NCBI GenBank assembly: GCA_964504345.1
Contig: CAZDDX010000008.1
Location: forward strand, 1-64,000
Origin: CAMDTE01 sp964504345
Lineage (GTDB): Bacteria > Bacteroidota > Bacteroidia > Flavobacteriales > Schleiferiaceae
Direction of reading: 5' to 3'
Length of the DNA: 64,000 nt
A program made the position numbers and the translations under genes. Below are positions 40,956-50,400 of this stretch, one piece after another. The notes under the pieces were generated by a model. It saw nothing but the letters and a program-made list of their open reading frames with translations, was not told the origin of the DNA and did not search any database. Every line of letters begins with the position of its first letter. The first letter of the stretch is position 1.

Positions 40956-42383
40956 ATGAACAAAACAGCAACCTCCTTGGCCACCCTGGTCTCCGTCTTC
41001 TTCTTCTGGGGCTTTGTGGCGGCCAGCAACGGCATTTTGATCCCGGTCTTCAAGGCCAAACTGAACCTGGAACAGTGGCAAAGCCAGATGATTGCCTTCG
41101 CCTTTTACGTGGCGTACACCGTCGGATCGTTGGGGTACTTGGGCCTTTCCAAACTGGCCGGCACGGACCTCATTGGCCGATGGGGCTACGCGCGCGCCCT
41201 TTCGTACGGTCTGATCATCAGTGCCTTGGGCACCCTGCTCTTCATTCCAGCCGCGGAATCGGCCTCCTTCCCCCTGCTGCTCAGCGGCTTGATTGTGGTG
41301 GGCCTGGGCTTCAGCCTGCAGCAAACCGTGGCCAACCCACTGGCCATTGCCTTGGGTACGCCGGAAACCGGCTCCATGCGCTTGAGCTTGGCCGGCGGCG
41401 TGAACAACGTGGGCACCACCGTGGGGCCGCTGTTGGTGAGCTACGCCATTTTTGGCAACGCGGCCTCCAGCGCCGGAACGGCGCTGGACATCACGGCCGT
41501 CAAGATTCCCTATTTGGCACTGGGTGCTCTGTTTGTATTGTTTGCCCTGGTTTTTTGGAACATGGACTTGGGACGGCCCACCGCAGAAAGCGCCGCGGAA
41601 TCGGCGTCGGAAGAGGGCCGCAAGAGCGCATTTTCCTACCCGCAAGTGTGGATGGGCATGATCGCCATTTTCCTCTACGTGGGCGTTGAAGTGGCGACGG
41701 CAGACAACCTTCCGGAGTACCTCAAACAGTACCACGGCGTATCGCTGGACGGCATTGCCCCGTACATTTCGCTCTACTGGGCCAGCTTGATGATCGGCCG
41801 GTGGACCTCATCTTCGGGAGCCTTGGGCTTGGACGGACTGAAACGCCAGTTGGCCCGATGGGCGCTGCCCGCGCTGGCCTTTGGCTTGTTCTTCCTGGTC
41901 AACCACTTGGGTGGGCACGACCCCGCTCGCTTCGTTCCGTACTTGGGCGCCGTGGCCCTGCTGGTCCTCGTGGACTGGGCCACCAACGGCAACCCCGCCA
42001 AACAGTTGCTGTTCTACAGCGCCTTGGGCGCAGGCGCCCTGACGGTAGGCATGGTGGCCAACGGTTCCTTGGCCGTGTACGCCTTTTTGTCTGTTGGGTT
42101 GTTCTGTTCCACCCTGTGGCCGTGCATCTTTACGTTGGCCATCGCCGGCATGGGCAGCAAGACCTCTCAAGCCTCCAACGCGTTGATCATGATGATTATG
42201 GGCGGCGGTGTGGTGAGCTTGGCGCAAGGTGCTCTGGCGCACGAAGACTACCTCGGCATCCGGTATTCGTTCCTCTTGGGCGTCCTGTGCTTCGGCTATC
42301 TGGCGTTTTACGCGTGGAAGGTGGGCAACGAGTTGCGTCGTCGGGGCGTATCGCTCGACGGTTCCTCTGCCGGAGGGCACTGA
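40956..42383 (+). CDS. FucP/GluP-type sugar:proton symporter (MFS)
   Basis: 475 aa from ATG 40956 (MNKTATSLATLVSVFFFWGFVAASNGILIPVFK); upstream codons overlap the divergent small gene. About 12 transmembrane helices. The opening FFFWGF..A.N..L.P..K and the LGFSLQQTVANPLAIALG block are hallmarks of the FHS family glucose/galactose (GluP) and fucose permeases of Bacteroidota. ASLMIGRWTSS is the conserved half-2 motif. TACATTTC lies 5 bases before the ATG. It probably imports monosaccharides released by the flanking GH97/GH3/GH92 enzymes. Confidence 0.88.
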   Translation: MNKTATSLATLVSVFFFWGFVAASNGILIPVFKAKLNLEQWQSQMIAFAFYVAYTVGSLGYLGLSKLAGTDLIGRWGYARALSYGLIISALGTLLFIPAAESASFPLLLSGLIVVGLGFSLQQTVANPLAIALGTPETGSMRLSLAGGVNNVGTTVGPLLVSYAIFGNAASSAGTALDITAVKIPYLALGALFVLFALVFWNMDLGRPTAESAAESASEEGRKSAFSYPQVWMGMIAIFLYVGVEVATADNLPEYLKQYHGVSLDGIAPYISLYWASLMIGRWTSSSGALGLDGLKRQLARWALPALAFGLFFLVNHLGGHDPARFVPYLGAVALLVLVDWATNGNPAKQLLFYSALGAGALTVGMVANGSLAVYAFLSVGLFCSTLWPCIFTLAIAGMGSKTSQASNALIMMIMGGGVVSLAQGALAHEDYLGIRYSFLLGVLCFGYLAFYAWKVGNELRRRGVSLDGSSAGGH

Positions 42384-42396
42384 GGCGTTGGTTTGA

Positions 42397-42465
42397 GGCG
42401 CGCCTGCGGCGCGCCGAATTTTACACTCTTGGGCCGAAGGCCGCGGCTGCGCCGCGGCCTTCGGC
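42397..42465. terminator. Two strong hairpins after the sugar transporter
   Basis: GGCGCGCC-TGC-GGCGCGCC (42397-42415), then a perfect 15-bp stem GCCGAAGGCCGCGGC around TGC (42433-42465) followed by ATTTTAAT. The second could terminate transcription. Both belong to the 3-nt-loop GC palindrome class seen repeatedly in this region. Confidence 0.65.
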
Positions 42466-42541
42466 ATTTTAATCCGGAGCGCGTGGGCGTGCGACCCGCG
42501 CGCGGCGGCAACGCGGCGCGCCCTATTTTGTACCTTTCCGC

Positions 42542-44869
42542 ATGCGCATTTTTCTTCTTCCCCTCCTGCTGCTGGCGGCCGCTTGCGGCCGCCCCGCCCA
42601 ACCCCTGACCTCCCCAAATGGAGAAATCCAAGTGGCGGTCAACACCAACGACTCCCTCACCTACACCGTTTTGTACCGGGGAGATACCCTCCTCAACCCC
42701 TCCGCCGTCAAGCTGCACCTGCTGCTGCACCGCGCCGGAAAGCCGGACCAAGAACTGCATTTGGGCACCGGGAAACTGCGCGGCTCGCGGGACAGCGCGG
42801 TGGACGAAACCTACTCCCTCCCTTGGGGCGAAGTGCGCCAAATTCACCACCAAGGGAAGCGTCGGCGCTTGGAATTTGAGACCGACGGCCTCCCGTGGTA
42901 CGTGGATCTGCACGCCACCAACGAAGGCTGGGCCCTGCGCACCGGCTGGCCCGCCTGGGACGGAGTGGACAGCGTCACCGTACTCTCCGAACGCACGGAC
43001 TACCGCCTGGTGGGCAACCCCACGGCCTTCTGGATCCCGGGCGACTGGGACATCACCGAACACCTGGTGAACGAATGCCGCCTCAACGAGATCGACGCCA
43101 CCACCAAACGCCAGGCCGCGTCGCTCAGCAACACCTACATCCCCTACAACGCCGTCAACACGCCCGTCACCTTCCGTTTTGAATCCGACGACCCCGTCCG
43201 CTCCGGCGTCCACGTGGCCTTCCACGAAGCCGCGCTAATTAACTATCCGGCGCAAACCCTTCGTCTGCGGTCCGACGTCGCCCAAAATCCGCGCGCGGAA
43301 GGATTTGTAACGGAGTTGGTGGGCCGCGCGCGCGACTCCGCAAAGGCCACCCTGCAGGGGGCCTTCCACACGCCATGGCGGATGGCCCTGGTTGCGCCAG
43401 AAGCCGCCCCCCTCCTGGAAGCGCACCTCCTCCTGGACCTCAACGCCCCCAACGTTCTGGGCGACGTCCCCTACGCCAAACCCATGAAGTACATGGGCAT
43501 TTGGTGGGAAATGCACCTCGGCAAAAACTCGTGGGATCGGGCGTCGGGCAAACACGGCGCCACCACCCAAAACGCCAAAAAACTCATTGACTTCGCCGCG
43601 CAGCACGGCTTCCAAGGCGTGCTCGTAGAGGGCTGGAACACCGGATGGGAGCATTGGATTGGGTTCGACGACCGCGAGGGCGTTTTTGATTTCGTCACCC
43701 CCTACCCAGACTACAACCTCCAGGAGGTGCAACGCTACGCCCAAAGTAAGGGCCTTACCCTCATCATGCACCACGAAACCTCTTCCGCCCCCAGAACCTA
43801 CGAAAAGCAGCTGGACACCGCCTACAAACTCATGCAGTCCCTTCAAATTCCCGCCGTCAAAACCGGCTACGTGGGCCCCCTCCTGCCCAAGGGCGAGTGG
43901 CACTACGGGCAGTGGATGGTGAACCACTACCAAAAGACGGTGGAAACAGCCGCAAAATACTCCATAGCACTGGACATCCACGAACCCGTCACGGGCACGG
44001 GACTGCGCCGCACGTGGCCCAACCTCATGTCCCGCGAGGGCGCACGGGGCCAAGAATTCAATGCCTGGAGCAGCGACGGCGGCAACCCCCCGTCCCACAT
44101 CCCCAACCTGGCCTTCACCCGCATGTTGAGCGGCCCGATGGACTTCACGCCCGGCATTTTCAATCTAACGCTGGAACCCTACAAGCAAAACCACCCCCTC
44201 CAAACCACCTTGGCGCAGCAACTGGCGCTATACACGATTATGTACTCACCGCTGCAGATGGCGGCGGATTTGCCGGAGCATTACGCCCCGAACGGGCAAA
44301 TCCACCCCGCTTTTGCGTTCATCAAGGAGGTCGGAGTGGATTGGGAAACGACGCGCGTGCTCCCTTCACGCGTGGGGGACTACGTGGCGGTGGCCAGACA
44401 GGAACGCGTTGATTTACAGGCCAATGGCACCACCCAAAAGCCCAAAAACAGCCCAAAAAGCACCCAAAACGCCCAAAAATCGGTCGATATATCGACCGTC
44501 GGGCCGCATATGTCAACCCCAACAGCCAACAAATCCAACACCACAGCCAACAAATCCAACACAACAGACAACAAAACCACCCAAACAGCCGACCAAAACG
44601 CCACCGCTCGCTGGTTTGTGGGCATTGCGAACGACGAAACCCCCCGCACCTATGCGCTGGACTTCTCCTTTCTGCCCCAGGACGGGCCAAAACGGTACAC
44701 GTTGACGCTCTACGAGGACCCGAGTGTGCCCGCCGCCATTAAGGTGACGCTGGCCCACAACCCGCCCATCCACATCACCACCCAAGTGGTCACGCGCGGC
44801 ACCGTCCTCAACCTTCCCCTGCAAAAAGGCGGCGGCTGCGCCGCCGTCCTGACGCCGTTGCCGAATTGA
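42542..44869 (+). CDS. GH97 alpha-glucosidase (SusB-like, inverting type), lipoprotein, with an inserted segment
   Basis: 775 aa. Lipobox LLLLAAAC (Cys15). The N-terminal beta-sandwich is followed by a (beta/alpha)8 barrel with LVEGWNTGWEHW (362-373), MHHETS (Glu412), IHEPV (Glu481) and ARGQEF (Glu505), the calcium/acid/base glutamates of inverting GH97 enzymes such as SusB. It cleaves alpha-gluco-oligosaccharides from starch-like glycans. Between VARQERVDLQANG and RWFVGIANDE, where homologues run straight on, residues about 628-689 are a Thr/Asn/Lys/Gln repeat-rich insertion (TANKSNT repeated) that matches an intergenic repeat at 45428-45560. TACCTTTC lies 3 bases before the ATG. Confidence 0.9.
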   Translation: MRIFLLPLLLLAAACGRPAQPLTSPNGEIQVAVNTNDSLTYTVLYRGDTLLNPSAVKLHLLLHRAGKPDQELHLGTGKLRGSRDSAVDETYSLPWGEVRQIHHQGKRRRLEFETDGLPWYVDLHATNEGWALRTGWPAWDGVDSVTVLSERTDYRLVGNPTAFWIPGDWDITEHLVNECRLNEIDATTKRQAASLSNTYIPYNAVNTPVTFRFESDDPVRSGVHVAFHEAALINYPAQTLRLRSDVAQNPRAEGFVTELVGRARDSAKATLQGAFHTPWRMALVAPEAAPLLEAHLLLDLNAPNVLGDVPYAKPMKYMGIWWEMHLGKNSWDRASGKHGATTQNAKKLIDFAAQHGFQGVLVEGWNTGWEHWIGFDDREGVFDFVTPYPDYNLQEVQRYAQSKGLTLIMHHETSSAPRTYEKQLDTAYKLMQSLQIPAVKTGYVGPLLPKGEWHYGQWMVNHYQKTVETAAKYSIALDIHEPVTGTGLRRTWPNLMSREGARGQEFNAWSSDGGNPPSHIPNLAFTRMLSGPMDFTPGIFNLTLEPYKQNHPLQTTLAQQLALYTIMYSPLQMAADLPEHYAPNGQIHPAFAFIKEVGVDWETTRVLPSRVGDYVAVARQERVDLQANGTTQKPKNSPKSTQNAQKSVDISTVGPHMSTPTANKSNTTANKSNTTDNKTTQTADQNATARWFVGIANDETPRTYALDFSFLPQDGPKRYTLTLYEDPSVPAAIKVTLAHNPPIHITTQVVTRGTVLNLPLQKGGGCAAVLTPLPN
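44445..44571 (-). repeat. Dispersed repeat copy A, inside the GH97 gene
   Basis: Read on the minus strand, this stretch aligns without gaps to 45428-45560 (plus strand). For example, TTGTCTGTTGTG matches TGGTCTGTTGTG, the next ~50 bases agree at roughly two positions in three, and CGACCGATTTT is identical. It contains a perfect 18-bp palindrome (44481-44498, CGGTCGATATATCGACCG). It encodes the atypical insertion of the GH97 protein and leaves the frame open. Confidence 0.6.
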
Positions 44870-44949
44870 AAAAAACTTCTATCTTTACTTTTATTAACTA
44901 AGTCATTAACAAACGTTTAAGATTAATAATTAGGCACAACCCATTCCCC

Positions 44950-44974
44950 CAGCGCCCCGCTTCGCGGGGCGCTG
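44950..44974. terminator. Strong GC hairpin between GH97 and the XRE gene
   Basis: CAGCGCCCCGC-TTC-GCGGGGCGCTG, a perfect 11-bp stem with a 3-nt loop, followed by GGCGTTTTGGG. The T run is short, so it may be a terminator for GH97 or a repeat hairpin. It lies 34 bases before the XRE start codon. Confidence 0.55.
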
Positions 44975-45007
44975 GGCGTTTTGGGACGGCCCAAACGCTT
45001 AAAGCAC

Positions 45008-45388
45008 ATGCCTGAAAAAATCTGCGACACCTGCGACCAAAACCAACGCCTCACCAACTACGTCTCCACGTTGAGCGCATCGGACCTCTACCACCGGCTT
45101 CGGCTCGAAGTGATTGATCAACGGTGCCGACTGCATTGGTCCCAAAACGAATTGGCTCAAATGGCCAACATAAGCCGCTCAACCCTGGGGAGTTTTGAGC
45201 GCGGAGCAACCATTTCGCTGCGCAATTTTCTCAAAATCACGCAAACCCTACGCATGCACTCCGCTTGGGGGAGCTTCATTTACAACGCCCAATTCAATCC
45301 CGGCAAACGCGACTCGTCGGTGCCCATCAAAATTATTCAAACACGCCCCACACGTTCCCGGCCCAAAACGACGGGTTTGGATGATTGA
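45008..45388 (+). CDS. XRE-family helix-turn-helix regulator
   Basis: 126 aa from ATG 45008 (MPEKICDTCDQNQRL). The HTH is RLEVIDQRCRLHWSQNELAQMANISRSTLGSFERGATISLRNFLKITQTL (about 30-80), a standard Cro/C1 five-helix domain. A CDTC motif near the N-terminus could bind metal. The C-terminus is basic. Similar stand-alone regulators in Bacteroidota sit upstream of hipA-like toxins, but no such gene follows; the downstream sequence is a dispersed repeat and the convergent cold-shock gene. Confidence 0.75.
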   Translation: MPEKICDTCDQNQRLTNYVSTLSASDLYHRLRLEVIDQRCRLHWSQNELAQMANISRSTLGSFERGATISLRNFLKITQTLRMHSAWGSFIYNAQFNPGKRDSSVPIKIIQTRPTRSRPKTTGLDD

Positions 45389-45427
45389 GGTTGGGTGGTC
45401 GGAAGGTTGTCCGACGTGCGTCCTTTG

Positions 45428-45560
45428 TGGTCTGTTGTGTGCGACTTATGCACTATTGTGTCGGACTTATTGGCTGTTATGGCCAACTTATAAAGCCAAA
45501 TGGATGACTTAACGACCGATTTTACGCCTTTTTTGGGCATTTCGGGTGGTTTTTGGCCCC
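45428..45560 (+). repeat. Dispersed repeat copy B, intergenic
   Basis: It lies after the XRE gene and contains alternating TTGTGT and GGACTTATTGGCTGTT-like blocks, then AACGACCGATTTTACGCC and GGGCATTTCGGGTGG. It aligns with the reverse complement of the segment inserted in GH97 (44445-44571). No reading frame is supported here. Confidence 0.55.
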
Positions 45561-45607
45561 ACCCAGGGCCGTACTGCGCTCATTTTGAGCTCGTTCGCAA
45601 TGGGGCA

Positions 45608-45633
45608 CAAAAAAACCCGAGTTGCCTCGGGTT
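45608..45633 (-). terminator. Rho-independent terminator of the cold-shock gene
   Basis: On the minus strand AACCCGAG-GCAA-CTCGGGTT (45633-45614), an 8-bp stem followed by a T run that continues to 45608. It lies 25 bases after the stop codon. Confidence 0.85.
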
Positions 45634-45657
45634 TCCGTCGATCCAAAAGGGGAAAAA

Positions 45658-45852
45658 TCACATTTTGCTGACGTTCACGGCGTTCAAGCCGCGCTTGCCG
45701 TCCTTCACCTCGAATTCTACCTCGTCGCCGTCAGCGATGGGTTGGTTAAGACCGGTGGCGTGTACGAAAAACTCTTCGTTGCTGCCTTCTTCTTTGATGA
45801 AGCCGAAACCTTTAGTGGCATCGAAAAACTTCACCGTTCCACGTTTTGACAT
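45658..45852 (-). CDS. CspA-family cold-shock protein
   Basis: 64 aa: MSKRGTVKFFDATKGFGFIKEE with RNP1 KGFGFI (14-19), RNP2 FFVHA (28-32), ending GLNAVNVSKM. A single OB-fold that binds single-stranded RNA/DNA and acts as RNA chaperone. A leader of roughly 65-75 bases separates the start from a TACCTTTA promoter element, as in cold-regulated csp genes, and a terminator follows. Confidence 0.95.
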   Translation of the reverse strand: MSKRGTVKFFDATKGFGFIKEEGSNEEFFVHATGLNQPIADGDEVEFEVKDGKRGLNAVNVSKM

Positions 45853-45921
45853 GGGAAATGGGAATAAAATAATGACGCACCTAAAACACTTTGATCGCGG
45901 TGCAGCGCCTGAGCGATGCTG

Positions 45922-45957
45922 TAAAGGTAATGTTTTTATTAAATACGTCCGACAAAA
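45922..45957 (-). promoter_or_regulatory. Candidate promoter of the cold-shock gene
   Basis: On the minus strand: TTTTG (45957-45953), 23 bases, then TACCTTTA (45929-45922), 69 bases upstream of the ATG. It fits the Bacteroidota -33/-7 pattern with a long spacer and leaves a long 5' leader. It is next to the end of the DUF4403 gene (45973). Confidence 0.45.
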
Positions 45958-45972
45958 TGCCTTTTTGTGGGC

Positions 45973-47421
45973 TCAGTCCCGCAACTCCAACTGTCCGGAA
46001 GCCAGGATGTAAACCACCAAAGCGTCGGGTGTGGGCAGGGCCTTCACCACTTCCAGCTTCTTCATGGAGCCGCGGATTTGCATGCCGGCGCCCAGGGGAT
46101 AGCCCTTGAGCATGCCGTCCGCCACACGCTTGTATTCGTCCAGGTAGTCCGCAAAGGAGAAGGTTTGGGCCGCCAACTCCTTCTCAATCTTGCCGTTGAG
46201 CATCCAAGCGGCCGCGCCCACAAGCGCGTTCTTGCTCTTGAGCTCAAACTGGACGTCGGCGAAGCCGACTTCCCTTTTCTCCAGGTTGACTACCGGCGCG
46301 GCCGTCAGATACACGCGTCCCTTGAGGGGTTTCTTTTCCAGGGGTTTGCCGTCCTTGCCCAGCTTGAGGGCGCGAAAGTCCAACCCCACGCGGAGGCGGT
46401 CGCCCTGAGGCACAAAAGACCAGGCGTCGATCAAAAGCCGACGGCCCACGTCTGGGAAATCAAAGGGTTCTTCGGCAAAGGCCTTCTGCATTTCGGTTTC
46501 CAGGAGGGTGTAGGGGACCGACGCGGCCAAGGTGGTGCTGAATCCTTTTTCGGCGGACAGCTTGGCGGACGCCCGCGGCAACGGCGTTGCCGCGGGCGCC
46601 TTCGGCGCTTCGGTGGCTCCCGTGATGACTTGAACCTTGGCTTGCAGCGTGGCTCCCGAGTTCACGGATCGACCGTCGGCCCGCAACGGCTCAATGCCCA
46701 GCGCCATGGGGGTGAGGATCAGGTAAGCTCCGTAGGATTTGTCCAGTTCGATGGGCGCGAATGCGGTTCTCCAGGCCTTTTCCATCTCCTTCCGGATGTT
46801 CAACTGCTGCGCAATGGCGGCGTCGATCTCCTTCCCGATGCGGTCTCCTTGTTTGCGCAAGACGGCGTCCAGCAGGGATTGAATGGGGATTTTGACGGGC
46901 CCCAGCACCAAGGCGGGGGTTTCTGCCCACTTCACGCGTGCGGTGGTTTGGGTCTCCATTTTCCAGTCCGGCGTGAGCTTGACGCGGGTCACCAGCGTGA
47001 CGATGGGCTTGAGGTTGAGGTCTTTCTCCACGGCCAGGGCTTCTACGCCGCCGGGGGCGTAGCGACCTTTGACGTAGACGCTGAGGGGCGCGGTGACGGA
47101 GAGGCTGTCGCCAAATCCGGCGAGTTTGAAGGCGCCGGCCTTGGTGACGCGCACCTGCACGTTGTCGTTCTCGAAGGAGGGGTCGTCGTACAAAACACCG
47201 GTGAAGGCACCGTTGAGTTCCTTTTCCAAGGAGGCAAAGGAGATTTGCACCGGCAGGGAGACGGTGGAAATGGGGATTTCAGGCGCGGGGCTCACAAAAG
47301 CGGCTTGCGCAGCCTCCGGCTGCAGGTTCTTGGGGCCGCCGCAGGCGGCCGCCCCAAGCAAAAGGGCTCCCATGCCCACCAGCGCCGCTCCGCGGCGCTG
47401 GATTTCCAACAGTATATTCAT
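45973..47421 (-). CDS. DUF4403 family lipoprotein
   Basis: 482 aa. Lipoprotein signal ending LLLGAAAC (Cys27). The body matches DUF4403: ISTVSLPVQISFASLEKELNGAFTG at the start, alternating long beta strands, a central WRTAFAPIELDKSYGAYLILTP and a C-terminal AAWMLNGKIEKELAAQTFSFADYLDEY. The fold recalls lipid-binding tubular (BPI/SMP-like) proteins, and a role at the envelope is inferred. It is 21 bases downstream of GH92 on the same strand. The signal-peptide region is coded by three GC palindromes (47309-47399), and a low-complexity APKAPAATPLPRA linker by two more (46571-46608). Confidence 0.8.
   Translation of the reverse strand: MNILLEIQRRGAALVGMGALLLGAAACGGPKNLQPEAAQAAFVSPAPEIPISTVSLPVQISFASLEKELNGAFTGVLYDDPSFENDNVQVRVTKAGAFKLAGFGDSLSVTAPLSVYVKGRYAPGGVEALAVEKDLNLKPIVTLVTRVKLTPDWKMETQTTARVKWAETPALVLGPVKIPIQSLLDAVLRKQGDRIGKEIDAAIAQQLNIRKEMEKAWRTAFAPIELDKSYGAYLILTPMALGIEPLRADGRSVNSGATLQAKVQVITGATEAPKAPAATPLPRASAKLSAEKGFSTTLAASVPYTLLETEMQKAFAEEPFDFPDVGRRLLIDAWSFVPQGDRLRVGLDFRALKLGKDGKPLEKKPLKGRVYLTAAPVVNLEKREVGFADVQFELKSKNALVGAAAWMLNGKIEKELAAQTFSFADYLDEYKRVADGMLKGYPLGAGMQIRGSMKKLEVVKALPTPDALVVYILASGQLELRD
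46571..46608. repeat. Adjacent GC palindromes inside the DUF4403 gene
   Basis: GCCCGCGGCAAC-GGC-GTTGCCGCGGGC (46571-46597) is a perfect 12-bp stem with a 3-nt loop, and GCGCC-TTC-GGCGC (46596-46608) overlaps its end. Together they encode an Ala/Pro-rich linker in the protein. Confidence 0.7.
47309..47399. repeat. Cluster of three GC palindromes at the start of the DUF4403 gene
   Basis: GCAGCC-TCC-GGCTGC (47309-47323); a longer arm pair, CTTGGGGCCGCC around GCA with GGCGGCCGCCCCAAG (47329-47358, one bulge); and AGCGCCGC-TCC-GCGGCGCT (47381-47399). All three have 3-nt loops and lie within 91 bases in the signal-peptide coding part. Confidence 0.7.
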
Positions 47422-47442
47422 TTTTATCGCTCAATCGATTAC

Positions 47443-50400
47443 TTACTTAACCCGCACAGACACCTCGTCCACAAAGAAAAACGTTTGGCCTCCGGCGCCC
47501 GGATGCCACTCCGGCAACGGACCGGCGTTGGTGAATTTCAGGTACAAAAATCGGACCTTTTTGGGTTTTGGAGCGTCGAAGGTGACGGTGTTCGTACGCG
47601 GGGACTCGTCGGTCTTGGCCGTGGCTCGCAAATCCACAGACCTGCTCCAGGCCGAACGCAGTGAATACGTGACGGTTTCGGAAAACAGGTTCTCCAGTCC
47701 CGACGGTTCATCCTCCGTGTTGGACGCCCACACCTGCACACTCTGTGGAAAGGCAATCCACGCGCCAATGTCCTTGAGCAGGCCGACGCTCACTCGATCC
47801 ACGCGCTGCTTTTTACCCAAATCTACCCGAACCACCAGGTCCACCCCTTGGTGGCCTACCCAATTCCCTTTGCGCCACTCCACGTCGCCGGAAATGCCGT
47901 CCACCAGGGCGTTGTCGTTGCCGCCGGTGTACTGCCGGTTGGGGGCCGACGAATACGCCACGCGGTAGGTGTTGGGCCAGCGTGTGACCGTGGCCACCGA
48001 CGTATGCCCCAGCGCACCGTTGGGCTGCACCACGGCCGCCTCCACGCGGGTGGTCTGCGACAAAACCAGGGCGTTGCCGGTACCGGACCCTTTTTGCTGC
48101 AGCTTTTGCTGCGGCCAAAACACGTCTTTGCCGCGGAAGGGAACGTCCATTGTTTGCTTTTCGGTGCCGTGCAAGGTCACGCGCAGGAGGCCGGACTCCA
48201 CCCCAGCAGGCGGATCCATACGGAGCTCCGTTTGATTCGCAAAGGAGCGCGCCACCCGCAGGGTGGGCGCGGGTGCCGCGCCTGCGGCGGACCCAACGCC
48301 GTTGGCGTACGGCTCCCAATCTTCCCGGTCTGTTGGCTGCTCCTGCTGTTCAAACTCCAAAACACCGCCTTGCACCAGGGCTTGGTGGTCCAAAAAGCCG
48401 CCCACCGGGCGGCCGTTGAAGCGCATGCGGGCCACGTAGGGCCCGTCTCCCGCGCGATTAAACTCTACCGTCCTTCCGGAGGTGTAGAATGTTCGGGTAC
48501 CGCGTGCAACTTGCGCCTGAGCACCGTCAGCCCGCGCGCCTTCGGCGCGCGCACCTACTCCCAAGGCGCCAGAGTCGCCCTTAATCGGGAGACCGTCGGG
48601 CACCACACCCGGCAATGCATCCGGCAAATGGAGCACCGCCCGGTCCCAGTACAGGGCGCCCGTGGCGTAGCGGGATTCGCCCGGAACCAGCGGGTAGAGG
48701 CCCAAGCTGGCCATGACGTACCACGCAGACATTTGACCGCAGTCCTCGTTGCCGCTCAACCCGTCCGGGGCATTGCGGTACAAGCTGTCCAGTACGTGCC
48801 GCACCACGCGTTGGCCCTTCCAGGGATTGGGCGTGGCGTTGTAGAGGTAGGCGATGTGGTGGCTGGGCTCGTTGCCGTGGGCGTACTGCCCCACCAGCCC
48901 GGTGATGTCTGCTTGTTCGCGTCCCACGGTGGCCGACGGCGCTGAAAAGAGGCCGTCGAGCAGCGTTTCCAACCGGTTCAACCCGGCCCGACGGTCCCCA
49001 TTGCCCAGCAGGGCAGTCCATCCGGCTAAATCGTGCACCGGGGCAAAGGAGTACTGCCAGGCGTTGGCTTCGGTGAAGTGGTTGTTGACCTCGCGCGGCT
49101 CAAAGGGGGTCAACCAGCCGCCGTTGGTACGCGGCCGCACCAGTCCGGTTTCGGGGTCCAATACGGAGCGGTATCCGGTGGCCCGACGGTCGTATTCCGC
49201 ACGCAAATCCCGACTACCGGCGGCTTCCGCCAAACGGGCAATGCACCAGTCGTCGTAGGCGTACTCCAGGGTTTTGGACACGGATTCCGGAGCGTCCTCC
49301 ACGCTCAAGTAGCCCTGCTTGCGGTAGGTGGGGAGGCCAAAAACAGCGGCCTTGGCCGTGGAGTCGGCCGCGCGCAGCGCGGCCTCCAGCGGAACCGGGT
49401 AGCCTTTGGCATAAGCATCCGCCAACACGGACACCGCGTGGTACCCAATCATGCAATTCGTTTCGTTCGCCGCCAATTCCCAAACCGGGAGTCGTCCGCT
49501 CAACGCGTAATGGTCCAGGATCGTCGCTACAAAATCGTTCGTGCGCTCCGGCTGCGTCAGGGCGTACAACGGATGCGCCGTGCGGTAGGTGTCCCACAGG
49601 CTGAAGACCGTGTAGCGCTGGTGCAGGGTGTCTTGGTGCACCGCGTCGTCCATCCCGCGGTACCGGCCGTCCACGTCGCTCCACAGATTTGGAACGGAGA
49701 AAGCGTGGTAGAGGGCGGTTCGAAACACCACCACTTGGTCCGACGGTCCCTGCACTTCAATTTTTCCCAATTCGCGCTCCCAATCCAAGGCTGCCGCCTG
49801 GCGGGTGTCGTCGAACGTGGGCTCGCGCCGGGTTTCGGCCGTCCAGTTGCGCCATGCGCCCTCGGTGTCCGTTGAGGACAGCGCCACGTCCAGATCTATG
49901 TGCCCCGTCTTGCTCCAACTTCCGGCCGCAAATTCCAGCACAAACAGGCCGGATTCGGGCTCTGTCAGCACAAAAGGCACCGACGAATTCAACGCAAAAA
50001 ACAGCTTTTGGCGCGTGGCCCAGGCCCGCGAAAACCGATGTCCCTCCGCCCGGAAAACGCCGGTTTCGTTGGGGGCCGCGGCGTTGGAGGCAGCGCTGAC
50101 CGCCGCGCCGGCCAACGGACGAACCGCAAAATCGTACGCCTTGTCTCGATGGTGCATGCGGATCAATACCCGAAACGGGCGATTGGGATCCGCCCAATAC
50201 CGATGGCGTCCCACGCGCTCCGATGCCGTTAATTCTGCACGCAACCCGCCGGGAAGTCCCACCGAATAATACCCCGGAACGGCGATTTCCGCCAAGGGAT
50301 CTCCCGCCGAAGCGTGTTGAAAAGACAGGGGTTGGTAGCGCAGGTCCAAAGCACCGGATTGGGGCACCACCAACAAATCGCCGTAGTCGCTGACGCCGGT

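Noticed and set aside
44870..45007. A hipBA-type toxin-antitoxin locus around the XRE gene
   Set aside because: No HipA-like or other toxin gene adjoins it on either side.
45967..47664. 565-codon plus-strand frame opposite DUF4403
   Set aside because: Low-complexity shadow; the minus-strand frame has a lipobox and clear DUF4403 pattern.
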